Position numbers and translations under genes: made by a program
In this document: piece after piece, positions 45,100 through 52,492 of the stretch
Layout of the letters: each line of letters starts with the position of its first letter
Position numbering within the stretch: position 1 is the stretch's first letter
Notes under the pieces: generated by a model
The model's input: only the letters and a program-made list of their open reading frames with translations
Databases searched by the model: none
Told to the model about the DNA's origin: nothing
From: Microbacterium psychrotolerans
Lineage (GTDB): Bacteria > Actinomycetota > Actinomycetes > Actinomycetales > Microbacteriaceae
DNA length: 64,000 bases
NCBI RefSeq assembly: GCF_031085295.1
Contig: NZ_JAVFWO010000003.1
Span: 784,063-848,062 of the forward strand
Direction of reading: 5' to 3'

Positions 45100-45426
45100 A
45101 TGCTCGTCGCCTTCTCCGTCGCCCCCAGTGGGACCGGCCGCGCCGACGGCTCGGTGCACGACGCCGTGGCCGCCGCCGTGCGTGTGGTCCGCGACAGCGG
45201 CCTGCCGCACCGCACGACCTCGATGTTCACCGAGATCGAGGGGGAGTGGGACGAGGTCTTCGACGTCGTCAAGCGGGCCACCGACGCGGTGGCACCGTAC
45301 GGCTCGCGGATCTCGCTCGTGCTCAAGGCCGACATCCGGCCCGGACACGCGGGTGAGCTGGACGGCAAGATCGCGCGCCTGGAAGCCGCGATCGAGCGGC
45401 AGGAGGTCGAGGGCGGGCTGGACTAG
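45100..45426 (+). CDS. MTH1187/YqgV-family thiamine-binding protein
   Basis: A 108-residue small soluble protein of the DUF77 family. It starts LVAFSVAPSGTG and contains VVRDSGLPHRTTSMFTEIEG and KADIRPGHAGELDGKIARLE, conserved in MTH1187 and YqgV. Structures of family members bind hydroxymethylpyrimidine or thiamine at the subunit interface, and the proteins form tetramers; that is family knowledge. A GGAGG Shine-Dalgarno lies 5 nt before the ATG, so unlike its neighbours this gene has a leader or is translated from the upstream transcript (57 bp gap). No riboswitch is visible in that gap. Confidence 0.88.
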   Translation: MLVAFSVAPSGTGRADGSVHDAVAAAVRVVRDSGLPHRTTSMFTEIEGEWDEVFDVVKRATDAVAPYGSRISLVLKADIRPGHAGELDGKIARLEAAIERQEVEGGLD

Positions 45427-45502
45427 AGCCCGGTCGCACCGCCGCGCAGGTCAATGCGACGTCGGGCGCCGAATCGATTCGACAGCGGGCGGGGCCTCCC
45501 GC

Positions 45503-45508
45503 TAGCGT
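45503..45508 (+). promoter_or_regulatory. -10 element of the MFS transporter gene
   Basis: TAGCGT, then GACGCG, then the GTG at 45515. Confidence 0.6.
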
Positions 45509-45514
45509 GACGCG

Positions 45515-46747
45515 GTGCCCTCCTCGGAACCGACGACCTCCTCCCTGTCGAAGAAGGCCGCGATGTGGGCGCTCCTGTCGCTCGCCGTCGGCAGCTTCGG
45601 CATCGGCATGACCGAGTTCGTGGTGATGGGCCTCCTGCCGAACATCGCGGTGGACCTGCTGCCCTCGCTGTGGGCCACGCGCTCCGAAGATGCGATCGCG
45701 CAGGCAGGCTGGCTCATCTCGCTGTACGCGCTCGGCGTGGTCGTCGGTGCTCCGACGATCGCCGGCGCCGTGGCGAAGTATCCGCGCCAGCGCGTCATGA
45801 TCGGGCTCGCCCTGGCACTCACCGTCTTCAACGCGCTCACCTTCCTCGCCCCCACGTTCGAGTGGGTCGCGGCGTCCCGGTTCCTGGCGGGCCTCCCGCA
45901 CGGCGCCTACTTCGGCATCGGCGCGCTCGTCGCCGCCGACGTGCTGGGCCCCGGCATGCGCGCGAAGGGCGTCGCGTTCGTGCTGACCGGCCTCACCGTC
46001 GCGAACGTGGTCGGCGTGCCTCTCGGCACCTACCTGGGGCAGCAGGTGGGCTGGCGCGCCGCGTTCATGGTCGTTGCCGCGATCTTCGCCGCCGCGACCA
46101 TCCTCATCGCGTCCTTCGTGCCCGAGCGACCGGGTGACCCGAGCCGCACCATGCGGGCCGAGCTCAAGGTGTTCCGCATCGGGCAGGTCTGGCTCGCGCT
46201 GGGTGTCGGTGCGATCGGCTTCGGCGGCTTCTTCGCCGTCTACAGCTACATCGCCCCGCTGGTGACGGAGGTCGCGGGCTCGCCCGAGTGGGTCGTGCCG
46301 ATCGTGCTCGTCGTCATGGGCCTCGGCATGACCGTCGGGAACCTCGTCGGCGGGCACCTCGCCGACGTCGACCTCAAGCGGACGCTCGTCGGCGGGCTGA
46401 TCGGGCTCGCCGTCGTGCTCGCGCTCCTCGCGGTGACGGCGGAGTGGATCTGGGCCCTGGGCTTCTTCGTGTTCGCGACCGGTTTCGTCGCGTCGGCGCT
46501 CAGCCCCACGATTCAGACGCGCCTGATGGACGTCGCGCAGGACAACCAGTCGATCGCGGCCGCGCTCAACCATTCCGCCCTCAACATCGGCAACAGCCTG
46601 GGCGCGTTCCTCGGCGGCGTCGTGATCGCGGCGGGCTGGGGGTTCCTCGCACCCGCGTGGGTCGGCGTGGCGCTCGCCGGCGCCGGTCTCGTGCTCGCTC
46701 TGGCGAGCATCGCGGCTGAGCGCCGCCGCAGCCTCGTCATGGTGTGA
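45515..46747 (+). CDS. Major facilitator superfamily exporter (AraJ/YdhP-like DHA1)
   Basis: A 410-residue transporter with twelve predicted helices. Helix 1 contains AVGSFGIGMTEFVVMGLLPN, and the loop LYALGVVVGAPTIAGAVAKY is the DHA1-type motif. HGAYFGIGALVAADVL follows in helix 4. The closest family is AraJ/YdhP, exporters of sugars, chloramphenicol or other drugs. The N-terminal tail of about 15 residues is Ser/Thr-rich and cytoplasmic. It has a leaderless GTG start and no dedicated regulator beside it. Confidence 0.88.
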   Translation: MPSSEPTTSSLSKKAAMWALLSLAVGSFGIGMTEFVVMGLLPNIAVDLLPSLWATRSEDAIAQAGWLISLYALGVVVGAPTIAGAVAKYPRQRVMIGLALALTVFNALTFLAPTFEWVAASRFLAGLPHGAYFGIGALVAADVLGPGMRAKGVAFVLTGLTVANVVGVPLGTYLGQQVGWRAAFMVVAAIFAAATILIASFVPERPGDPSRTMRAELKVFRIGQVWLALGVGAIGFGGFFAVYSYIAPLVTEVAGSPEWVVPIVLVVMGLGMTVGNLVGGHLADVDLKRTLVGGLIGLAVVLALLAVTAEWIWALGFFVFATGFVASALSPTIQTRLMDVAQDNQSIAAALNHSALNIGNSLGAFLGGVVIAAGWGFLAPAWVGVALAGAGLVLALASIAAERRRSLVMV

Positions 46748-46821
46748 GCGCCGTCAGGCGCCCGCTCAGCCCCGGTCCGACGATCGCGCGCGGGCGCGGT
46801 GGACGTGGTTCGACCGCTGGG

Positions 46822-46827
46822 TAGAGT
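46822..46827 (+). promoter_or_regulatory. -10 element of the NUDIX gene
   Basis: TAGAGT, then GAGCGG, then the ATG at 46834. Confidence 0.6.
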
Positions 46828-46833
46828 GAGCGG

Positions 46834-47589
46834 ATGCCGGAGCCCACGCCCGCCGACCGCGCGCTGCAGGCGCTGAGCGACTCGACGGGCGGCGCGCGGG
46901 CGCGGCGTCCCGAGGACGCGACAGACCCGTCGGTTCCCGTGGCGGCGACCGTCGTCCTCGTGCGCGACGGGGCCGACGGGCTCGAGGCGCTGATGATCGA
47001 ACGGCCCGACCGCGGCTCGTTCGCCGGCGCGTGGGTGTTTCCGGGCGGCAAGCTCGAGGCGGCGGACCGCCGCGCCGCCGCCGAGCCGGAGGAGGCGGTC
47101 GCCCGCATCGCGGGGGTTCGCGAGACGCGCGAGGAGACGGCGCTCGCTCTCGACCCCGACACCCTCGTGACCCTGTCGTGCTGGGACCCGCCGCCCGGAC
47201 TCGCGCTGCGGATCCGCACGTGGTTCTTCGTCGCACCCGCCGCAGCGGGCGTGCTCGCGCTGTCGGCCGACGAGGCGGTCGCCGCCGAGTGGGTGCGTCC
47301 GGCCGACGCGCTGGCGCGGCACGGCCGCGGCGAGTTCACGTTGTACCCGCCGACCTGGGTGACGCTGCACGGCTTGGCCGGCCACGCCGACAGCGCGTCC
47401 GTCCTCGGCGCCGCGCGACTGGGCGGCGTCCAGCATTTCGAGACGGTGGCACGCCGGGGCGGCGACGGACCCGTGCTGCTGTGGCGCGGCGACGACGAAT
47501 GGGATCCGGATACCGCCGCAGCGGCATCCGGATCCCATCATCGCCTCGAGATCGGCGCTCTCCCGTGGCGCTACGAGCGCACGGGCTGA
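46834..47589 (+). CDS. NUDIX hydrolase
   Basis: A 251-residue pyrophosphohydrolase. The Nudix region starts at WVFPGGKLEAADRRAAAEPE and contains the catalytic GVRETREETALALDP. The acidic REXXEE core is intact (RETREE), but a longer-than-usual insert separates the GG of the box from it. Similar long-box proteins act on acyl-CoAs or nucleotide sugars; the substrate here is unknown. The last 30 residues are encoded by a 40-nt near-perfect hairpin (47499-47538) and its flank. The hairpin encodes DPDTAAAASG, which looks unlike conserved protein. Confidence 0.85.
   Translation: MPEPTPADRALQALSDSTGGARARRPEDATDPSVPVAATVVLVRDGADGLEALMIERPDRGSFAGAWVFPGGKLEAADRRAAAEPEEAVARIAGVRETREETALALDPDTLVTLSCWDPPPGLALRIRTWFFVAPAAAGVLALSADEAVAAEWVRPADALARHGRGEFTLYPPTWVTLHGLAGHADSASVLGAARLGGVQHFETVARRGGDGPVLLWRGDDEWDPDTAAAASGSHHRLEIGALPWRYERTG
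47499..47538. terminator. Near-perfect 18-bp hairpin inside the NUDIX coding region
   Basis: Positions 47499-47516 pair with 47521-47538 (17 of 18 pairs; one A-C mismatch) around a CGCA tetraloop. It carries GGCATCC on one arm and lies 51 bp before the NUDIX stop. It resembles the bidirectional terminators elsewhere in the window, and the downstream gene is convergent, so it may terminate one or both transcripts. Confidence 0.6.
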
Positions 47590-47596
47590 GCCGGCC

Positions 47597-49252
47597 TCAG
47601 GCGCCGATCACATCGGCGACGCGCACCAAGTCCGCGAACGTGAACGCCCCCGGGGCGGTCCCAAGCGTCGGGATGAACGACACGTTCAGCATCGACAGCG
47701 CATCCCGTCGCAGCAGCGTAACGAACGTATCGGCCACGATCTTCCCGCCGAGCGGTCCGAGGTGCTCTCCGGCACTCGTCACCATCGCCTCGCGCAGCAC
47801 GTAGTACCAGAGCGGCGTCTTCTCGAGGAGAAGGCCGTTCTGCTGCTGCAGGACCGCGACCTCGTCGGCCGGAAGTCCGTCGATGAGCTGGGCGGTGGTG
47901 AGCGCCGGCACGCCGAGCGCCGCCGCCGTCGCCTGGCCGCTCGGCAGGCCGAGCACGAGGCCGCGCAGCAGGTTGCGCGTGGCGAGGATGCTCATGAGCG
48001 CGTTGGTGCCCGAGCCGTCGAGGTCCTCGAGCGCGCTCGCGAGCACGCTGTCGATCTTGCGCGCGCTGTTGAACACGGGCACGGCGAAGCCGGTCTCGAA
48101 GAACGCGTTGAAGTCGACGACCCAGTTCGAGCGCACCGGCAGGTGCGGTTCGTGGATGAAGGCGAAGACGTCCGACATCGGCTTGTTCCGCAGCTCGAAG
48201 TTCAGCCAGTACTCGTCACGGATCATGCTGTGCCCGAACCGGTACGCGGCGACCGAGAACTCCACCGGCATCTGGAACCTGCTGTTCGGCTTCGCCTTCA
48301 CGTTCGCCAGCGCGTCGTCGACCGCCGCCTGACCGCAGATGCGCGGCAGGAAGTCGTGCACGACCGCCCACTGGTAGTGCAGCGTCGCCTGCCGCTTCGC
48401 CTCGACGAAGATGTCGCCGGTGAAGCCCGACGCGATCAGCTGGTCGACGATGGCGTTGTGGAAGCGCAGCATCGCATGGTGCAGCTGCGACACGATGAGG
48501 TTCTCGTTGTTGCGCGGGTCGCCGATGATCGCCGTGAGCGCCGACGTTCGCGGCACGTCGAAATCGGTGTGCGCGACCATCCCGCCGCCGCCCGCGGCGC
48601 CGCCGGCGCCGCCGGGACCACTGGGAAGGTTCGTGCCGAGCAGCATGCGGAACGCGGATGCCGGTTCTCCCGGTGCGGGCGCGGCGTAGAGGAACGCGTC
48701 CACCGCCGGACCCTTGCCGTAGACGCTGTCGAGATCGAGCATCGGCGAGCGCATGTTGTTGATGATCGTCGCGTCGACGATCGCCGGAGAATCGAGCGCC
48801 GACGACACGTCGAGGGTGATGTCGTGGTCGACGAACTGCCCGACATACGTGTAGCCCGACGGTGTCGCCGAGTCGGCTGCGGTCTCGCGGCCGCTGTTGG
48901 CCATGAGGTTGCCGAGCTGAGTCAGCAGGTCGCGCGTCGCGTCGTCGAGCGGCAACCGGCTGGCCGCGCGCACCTTGGCCTTCGTCAGGTACCCGAACTT
49001 GTCGGCGTCCGACGCGAAGACGTCGTGTGCCGGAAAGTACCCGAGCGAGAACTTGGCGCCGTGGAAGCGGCCGTGGTCCGGTCTGACGAGCTCGAGCGAA
49101 GCGCGGATGTCGACGGGGAGCCGTGGCGCCTGCCGCTTCTCACCGGGCGACCTCTCGCGGGTGCCGTTGAGGCCCAGCTGCTCACGCAGGAAGGGCTGCG
49201 CGGCGAACGCGTCTTCGGGCGACTCGGCACCCGATCTGGTATCAGTGCTCAT
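47597..49252 (-). CDS. Animal-type haem peroxidase family protein
   Basis: A 551-residue protein of the myeloperoxidase/COX fold. The distal His lies in VGQFVDHDITLD (near residue 140) and the proximal His in AAYRFGHSMIRDEYWLN, with HHAMLRFHN and the DPR-type PRNNENLIVSQLHHAMLR between them. No signal peptide is seen, so it may be cytoplasmic or exported another way. Bacterial members oxidise halides, thiocyanate or fatty acids. It follows metX by 69 bp on the same strand and is preceded by a hairpin that can hide its ribosome-binding site. The Gly-rich insert (GPGGAGGAAGGGGMV) near residue 215 is low complexity. Confidence 0.85.
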   Translation of the reverse strand: MSTDTRSGAESPEDAFAAQPFLREQLGLNGTRERSPGEKRQAPRLPVDIRASLELVRPDHGRFHGAKFSLGYFPAHDVFASDADKFGYLTKAKVRAASRLPLDDATRDLLTQLGNLMANSGRETAADSATPSGYTYVGQFVDHDITLDVSSALDSPAIVDATIINNMRSPMLDLDSVYGKGPAVDAFLYAAPAPGEPASAFRMLLGTNLPSGPGGAGGAAGGGGMVAHTDFDVPRTSALTAIIGDPRNNENLIVSQLHHAMLRFHNAIVDQLIASGFTGDIFVEAKRQATLHYQWAVVHDFLPRICGQAAVDDALANVKAKPNSRFQMPVEFSVAAYRFGHSMIRDEYWLNFELRNKPMSDVFAFIHEPHLPVRSNWVVDFNAFFETGFAVPVFNSARKIDSVLASALEDLDGSGTNALMSILATRNLLRGLVLGLPSGQATAAALGVPALTTAQLIDGLPADEVAVLQQQNGLLLEKTPLWYYVLREAMVTSAGEHLGPLGGKIVADTFVTLLRRDALSMLNVSFIPTLGTAPGAFTFADLVRVADVIGA

Positions 49253-49256
49253 GATT

Positions 49257-49286
49257 CCCTCCTTGGGACATTGCCCAGTGGGAGGG
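49257..49286 (-). promoter_or_regulatory. Hairpin that can sequester the peroxidase Shine-Dalgarno
   Basis: In the mRNA CCCTCC pairs with the Shine-Dalgarno GGAGGG located 4 nt before the ATG, and an inner GGG/CCC pair extends the stem. The loop is 6 nt. Folding would reduce translation, suggesting control by temperature, a ligand or the passage of upstream ribosomes. Confidence 0.5.
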
Positions 49287-49321
49287 GGACAGGCGCGGTG
49301 GTGATACGCCCGTGACGCGAA

Positions 49322-50527
49322 TCAGGATTCGAGCAGGCGCCGCAGGTGCGCGCCGACCGCGTGCGTCTCGATCAGGAAGCCGTCGTGGCCGAAGTCGCTC
49401 GAGAGCACGACGGCGCGGTCCCCGTCGAGGGTGTGACGGATGCCGCGGGCGATGCGGTGCTGCCCGTCGATGGGGAACAGCCGGTCGCTGTCGATGCCGA
49501 GCACCAGCGTCGTGGCCGTGACGAGGGCGAGCGCGTCCTCCACGCCGCCGCGATCACGGCCGACGTCGTGGGAGTTCATCGCCTCGACGAGCGTGATGTA
49601 CGAGTTCGCGTCGAATCGCCGCGTGAACTTGTTGCCGTGGAAATCGAGGTAGGACTCGACCGCGAAGCGTCCGTCGTGGCCGAGCGGGCTCACGCCCGAC
49701 TGCCAGCTGCGCTGGAACCGCTGATTGAGCTCGGTGGGGGAGCGGTAGTTCAGGAGGGCCATGCGGCGGGCGAGGGCGAGTCCGCGGTTCGGGCCGTCCC
49801 CGTCGCCCGCGTCGTAGTACTCGCCGCCCTGGAAGCGCGGATCGATGCGGATCGCCTCCTGCTGCACCGAGTTGAGGGCGATCTGATCGGCGGTGTTGAC
49901 CGGGGGCGACGACAGGATGCCGACGCGTGCGACACGATCGGGCAGCATCACCGCCCACTCGAGCGCGTGCATGCCGCCCATGGAGCCGCCGACGACCGCA
50001 GCCCAGACGTCGATGCCGAGCGCGTCGGCCAGGCGCACCTGCGCGGCGACCTGGTCGCGGATCGTGAGGTACGGGAAGCGCGATGCCCACTCGTAGCCGT
50101 CCGGGCCGATGGAGGCCGGACCCGTCGAGCCCTGGCAGCCCCCGAGCATGTTCGGAGCGATGACGAACCAGCGGTCGGTGTCGATGGGTGCGCCCGGGCC
50201 GACGATGTCGTCCCACCATCCGGAGGTCGGATGGCCCGCCCCGGCCGGTCCGCGCACGTGGCTGTCGCCGGTGAGGGCGTGCAGCACGAGGACGGCGTTG
50301 TCGCGCGCGGAATTGAGCTCGCCCCACGTCTCATAGGCGAGGCGGTAGGCGGGGAGCTCCCGACCGCCCTCGGTGCGGAACGAGCCGAAGGCGGCGAAGT
50401 GGCGGTCGCCGACGGGGTCGCCGTCACGCCACGCGCCGGTCGCCGGCGGACGCCCCAGCAGCAGCCGGGCGTCGGCCTCCGTCACCGGCGCGCTGGGCAC
50501 CGTGTCTTCGGAGGTCTGCCAGTCCAT
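49322..50527 (-). CDS. metX: Homoserine O-acetyltransferase
   Basis: A 401-residue alpha/beta hydrolase that makes O-acetylhomoserine from homoserine and acetyl-CoA. The nucleophile Ser is in VVGGSMGGMHALEW near residue 180, the acid Asp in GIDSDRLFP near 343 and the His in SSDFGHDGFLIE near 376. The NMLGGCQGSTGPASIGPDG stretch is a MetX signature. Its product is the substrate for MetY at 50937-52259; the two genes flank a small acidic gene. The ATG has a GAGAAT element 6 nt upstream. The peroxidase gene follows it on the same strand. Confidence 0.94.
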   Translation of the reverse strand: MDWQTSEDTVPSAPVTEADARLLLGRPPATGAWRDGDPVGDRHFAAFGSFRTEGGRELPAYRLAYETWGELNSARDNAVLVLHALTGDSHVRGPAGAGHPTSGWWDDIVGPGAPIDTDRWFVIAPNMLGGCQGSTGPASIGPDGYEWASRFPYLTIRDQVAAQVRLADALGIDVWAAVVGGSMGGMHALEWAVMLPDRVARVGILSSPPVNTADQIALNSVQQEAIRIDPRFQGGEYYDAGDGDGPNRGLALARRMALLNYRSPTELNQRFQRSWQSGVSPLGHDGRFAVESYLDFHGNKFTRRFDANSYITLVEAMNSHDVGRDRGGVEDALALVTATTLVLGIDSDRLFPIDGQHRIARGIRHTLDGDRAVVLSSDFGHDGFLIETHAVGAHLRRLLES

Positions 50528-50533
50528 TCGTCC

Positions 50534-50539
50534 ATTCTC
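50534..50539 (-). promoter_or_regulatory. -10 element of metX
   Basis: On the minus strand GAGAAT is followed by GGACGA and the ATG at 50527. Confidence 0.5.
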
Positions 50540-50616
50540 GCGTGCCGGTGCGGGCCGACGCGGTCTGTTACGGGTACCGGCGCGGCGCGTGACATCGGCC
50601 GTGCACCCGCGCGTGG

Positions 50617-50622
50617 GATGAT
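50617..50622 (+). promoter_or_regulatory. -10 element of the small acidic gene
   Basis: GATGAT is followed by GCGCGC and the ATG at 50629. Confidence 0.45.
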
Positions 50623-50628
50623 GCGCGC

Positions 50629-50874
50629 ATGTCCAGCGCTGAGCCCTTCATGCCCGCCCACGAGCCATCGCCGTCTGCTCCGCCGGAGGAGCACGACATC
50701 GATCACGACGCCGACGTGCTCTTCGATTCCGCGGACGCGAGCGAGGACACCCTTGCTGACGCGCAGCCGTGGCACACCAACGCCGCAGCGGCGCCGCTGC
50801 CGCGTCCGGTGGCCGGTGCGCAGCTCACCCGCGAGCAGCTGTCCGCCGACCTGGCTTCCGACGGCGGCGAATGA
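50629..50874 (+). CDS. Small acidic hypothetical protein between metX and metY
   Basis: An 81-residue protein with no recognisable domain, signal peptide or membrane segment. The first half is rich in Pro, Ser, Glu and Asp (PPEEHDIDHDADVLFDSADA) and likely disordered; the second half has PLPRPVAGAQLTREQLSADL. It is divergent from metX and convergent with metY, so any link to methionine biosynthesis is only positional. A GATGAT element 6 nt upstream and high G+C at third positions support a real gene. The strong terminator begins at its stop codon. Confidence 0.6.
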   Translation: MSSAEPFMPAHEPSPSAPPEEHDIDHDADVLFDSADASEDTLADAQPWHTNAAAAPLPRPVAGAQLTREQLSADLASDGGE

Positions 50875-50918
50875 CGGATGCCTCGGCCCGGCGCAGTGCG
50901 CCGGGCCGAGGCATCCGT
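50874..50918. terminator. Bidirectional terminator between the small gene and metY
   Basis: A 22-bp perfect inverted repeat centred at 50896 starts at the last base of the stop codon. The outer arms are ACGGATGCC and GGCATCCGT, the over-represented word and its complement. It can end transcription from both convergent genes. Confidence 0.85.
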
Positions 50919-50936
50919 GTGTCCCGAGGAGGGGTA

Positions 50937-52259
50937 TCAGGCGCGAGCGGCCTCCGACACGCGCCGGGCCGCCGCGAGTGCCTGCTCGAGGTCGGCCTTG
51001 AGATCGTCGATGTTCTCGAGCCCGACCGAGAGGCGCACGAGGCCCGGCGTGACGCCGGTCGTGAGCTGCTGCTCGGGCGTGAGCTGCGAGTGCGTCGTCG
51101 ACGCGGGGTGGATCACGAGCGAGCGCACGTCGCCGATGTTCGCCAGGTGGCTGAACAGCGTGAGCGAGTTGACGAACTCGCGGCCCGCCTCGACACCGCC
51201 CTTGAGCTCGAACGACAGCACCGCGCCGACGCCCTTGGGGGCGTAGTTGTTCGCGGCGGCGTACCAGGGCGAGGTCGGCAGGCCCGAGTAGTTGACCGAC
51301 GCGACGTCGGCGTGGTTCTCGAGCCACTCGGCGATCTCCTGCGCGTTCTGCACGTGACGCTCGACGCGCAGCGACAGCGTCTCGATGCCCTGGATGAGCA
51401 GCCAGGCGCTGTTCGGCGAGATCGCCGCACCCAGGTCGCGCAGCAGCTGCACGCGCGCCTTGATGATGTAGGCGAGGCCGTCGCCCACCGCCGCGGTGTA
51501 CGACGCACCGTGGTACGACGGGTCGGGCACAGTCAGGCCGGGGAACTTGTCGACGTTCTTCGACCACTCGAAGGTGCCGCCGTCGACGATCACGCCACCG
51601 ATGGTGGTGCCGTGGCCGCCCAGGAACTTCGTGGCGGAGTGGACGATGATGTCGGCGCCGTGCTCGAACGGCTTGATGAGGTACGGGGTGGCGATCGTGT
51701 TGTCGACGATGAGCGGCACGCCGTTCTCGTGCGCGACGTCGGCGACGGCCCGGATGTCGAGCACGTTGATCTTGGGGTTGCCGATGGTCTCCGCGAAGAA
51801 CAGCTTCGTGTTCGGCCGGACGGCGCGGCGCCACTCCTCGGGGTCGTCCTGGTTCTCGACGAACGTCGTCTCGATGCCGAGCTTGGCGAGCGTGTACTTG
51901 AAGAGGTTGTACGTGCCGCCGTAGATCGAGCTCGACGAGACGATGTGGTCGCCGGACTCCGCGATGTTGAGGACGGCCGAGGTGGCGGCGGCCTGCCCGC
52001 TCGCGAGGAGCAGGGCACCGGTGCCGCCCTCGAGTGCGGCGAGGCGCTCCTCGACGACGGCCTGCGTCGGGTTCTGGATGCGCGTGTAGATGTTGCCGAA
52101 CTCCGCGAGAGCGAAGAGGTTCGCCGCGTGGTCGGCGTTGTCGAAGACGTACGACGTGGTCTGGTAGATCGGCGTCGCGCGAGCCTTCGTCACCGGATCG
52201 GGCTGCGCCCCCGAGTGGATCTGCTTGGTCTCGAAACGCCAGTTCTCGGGTGCGGACAT
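50937..52259 (-). CDS. metY: O-acetylhomoserine aminocarboxypropyltransferase/cysteine synthase family
   Basis: A 440-residue PLP enzyme of the Cys/Met metabolism family that makes homocysteine from O-acetylhomoserine and sulfide. The start MSAPENWRFETKQIHSGAQP and ATPIYQTTSYVF are typical. The PLP lysine is in VHSATKFLGGHGTTIGG near residue 209, and SVGLENIDDLKADLEQAL closes the protein. It complements MetX. The gene has a leader of about 50 nt with a -35/-10 promoter and an alternate hairpin that hides its ribosome-binding site, so methionine- or sulfur-dependent regulation is likely. Confidence 0.94.
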   Translation of the reverse strand: MSAPENWRFETKQIHSGAQPDPVTKARATPIYQTTSYVFDNADHAANLFALAEFGNIYTRIQNPTQAVVEERLAALEGGTGALLLASGQAAATSAVLNIAESGDHIVSSSSIYGGTYNLFKYTLAKLGIETTFVENQDDPEEWRRAVRPNTKLFFAETIGNPKINVLDIRAVADVAHENGVPLIVDNTIATPYLIKPFEHGADIIVHSATKFLGGHGTTIGGVIVDGGTFEWSKNVDKFPGLTVPDPSYHGASYTAAVGDGLAYIIKARVQLLRDLGAAISPNSAWLLIQGIETLSLRVERHVQNAQEIAEWLENHADVASVNYSGLPTSPWYAAANNYAPKGVGAVLSFELKGGVEAGREFVNSLTLFSHLANIGDVRSLVIHPASTTHSQLTPEQQLTTGVTPGLVRLSVGLENIDDLKADLEQALAAARRVSEAARA

Positions 52260-52263
52260 GGCT

Positions 52264-52294
52264 TGCTCCTGCGGGATCGGATGCCGGGAGCAGG
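52264..52294 (-). promoter_or_regulatory. Alternate hairpins covering the metY ribosome-binding site
   Basis: In the leader, TGCTCC pairs with GGAGCA, which contains the AGGAG Shine-Dalgarno of metY. An overlapping alternative stem, CCTGC/GCAGG, shares the same bases. Only one can form at a time. I recognise no known SAM riboswitch in this short leader. Confidence 0.45.
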
Positions 52295-52312
52295 CGCCCC
52301 CAGCCGGGTTCG

Positions 52313-52341
52313 ACAGTACGGACCGCCCCTGTTGTCAACAA
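52313..52341 (-). promoter_or_regulatory. metY promoter with overlapping palindrome
   Basis: On the minus strand TTGTTG (52336-52341) and TACTGT (52313-52318) are 17 bp apart, a standard sigma-70 spacing. The dyad TGTTG-T-CAACA (52330-52340) overlaps the -35 and could bind a repressor of methionine genes. Confidence 0.55.
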
Positions 52342-52480
52342 CCCGCGGGAAATGTGACGTAACCTCCTCGGCTCTCCTCGCCGCCGTTCCCCGTTCACTT
52401 GCGCGGGATGTGCGGCGCTCCCGGCGCGTCGCCTACCGGCAGCGCACGTCAACGAGTGTGGGGGCGGGCACGCGGGTGGG

Positions 52481-52486
52481 TAGCGT
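52481..52486 (+). promoter_or_regulatory. -10 element of the SDR operon
   Basis: TAGCGT, then GGAGGC, then ATG at 52493. The spacer also looks like a Shine-Dalgarno, but it is too close to the ATG to be one. Confidence 0.6.
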
Positions 52487-52492
52487 GGAGGC

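Noticed and set aside
52260..52310. A SAM riboswitch upstream of metY
   Set aside because: The leader is only about 50 nt and I see none of the SAM-I, SAM-II or SAM-IV core motifs; only generic hairpins.
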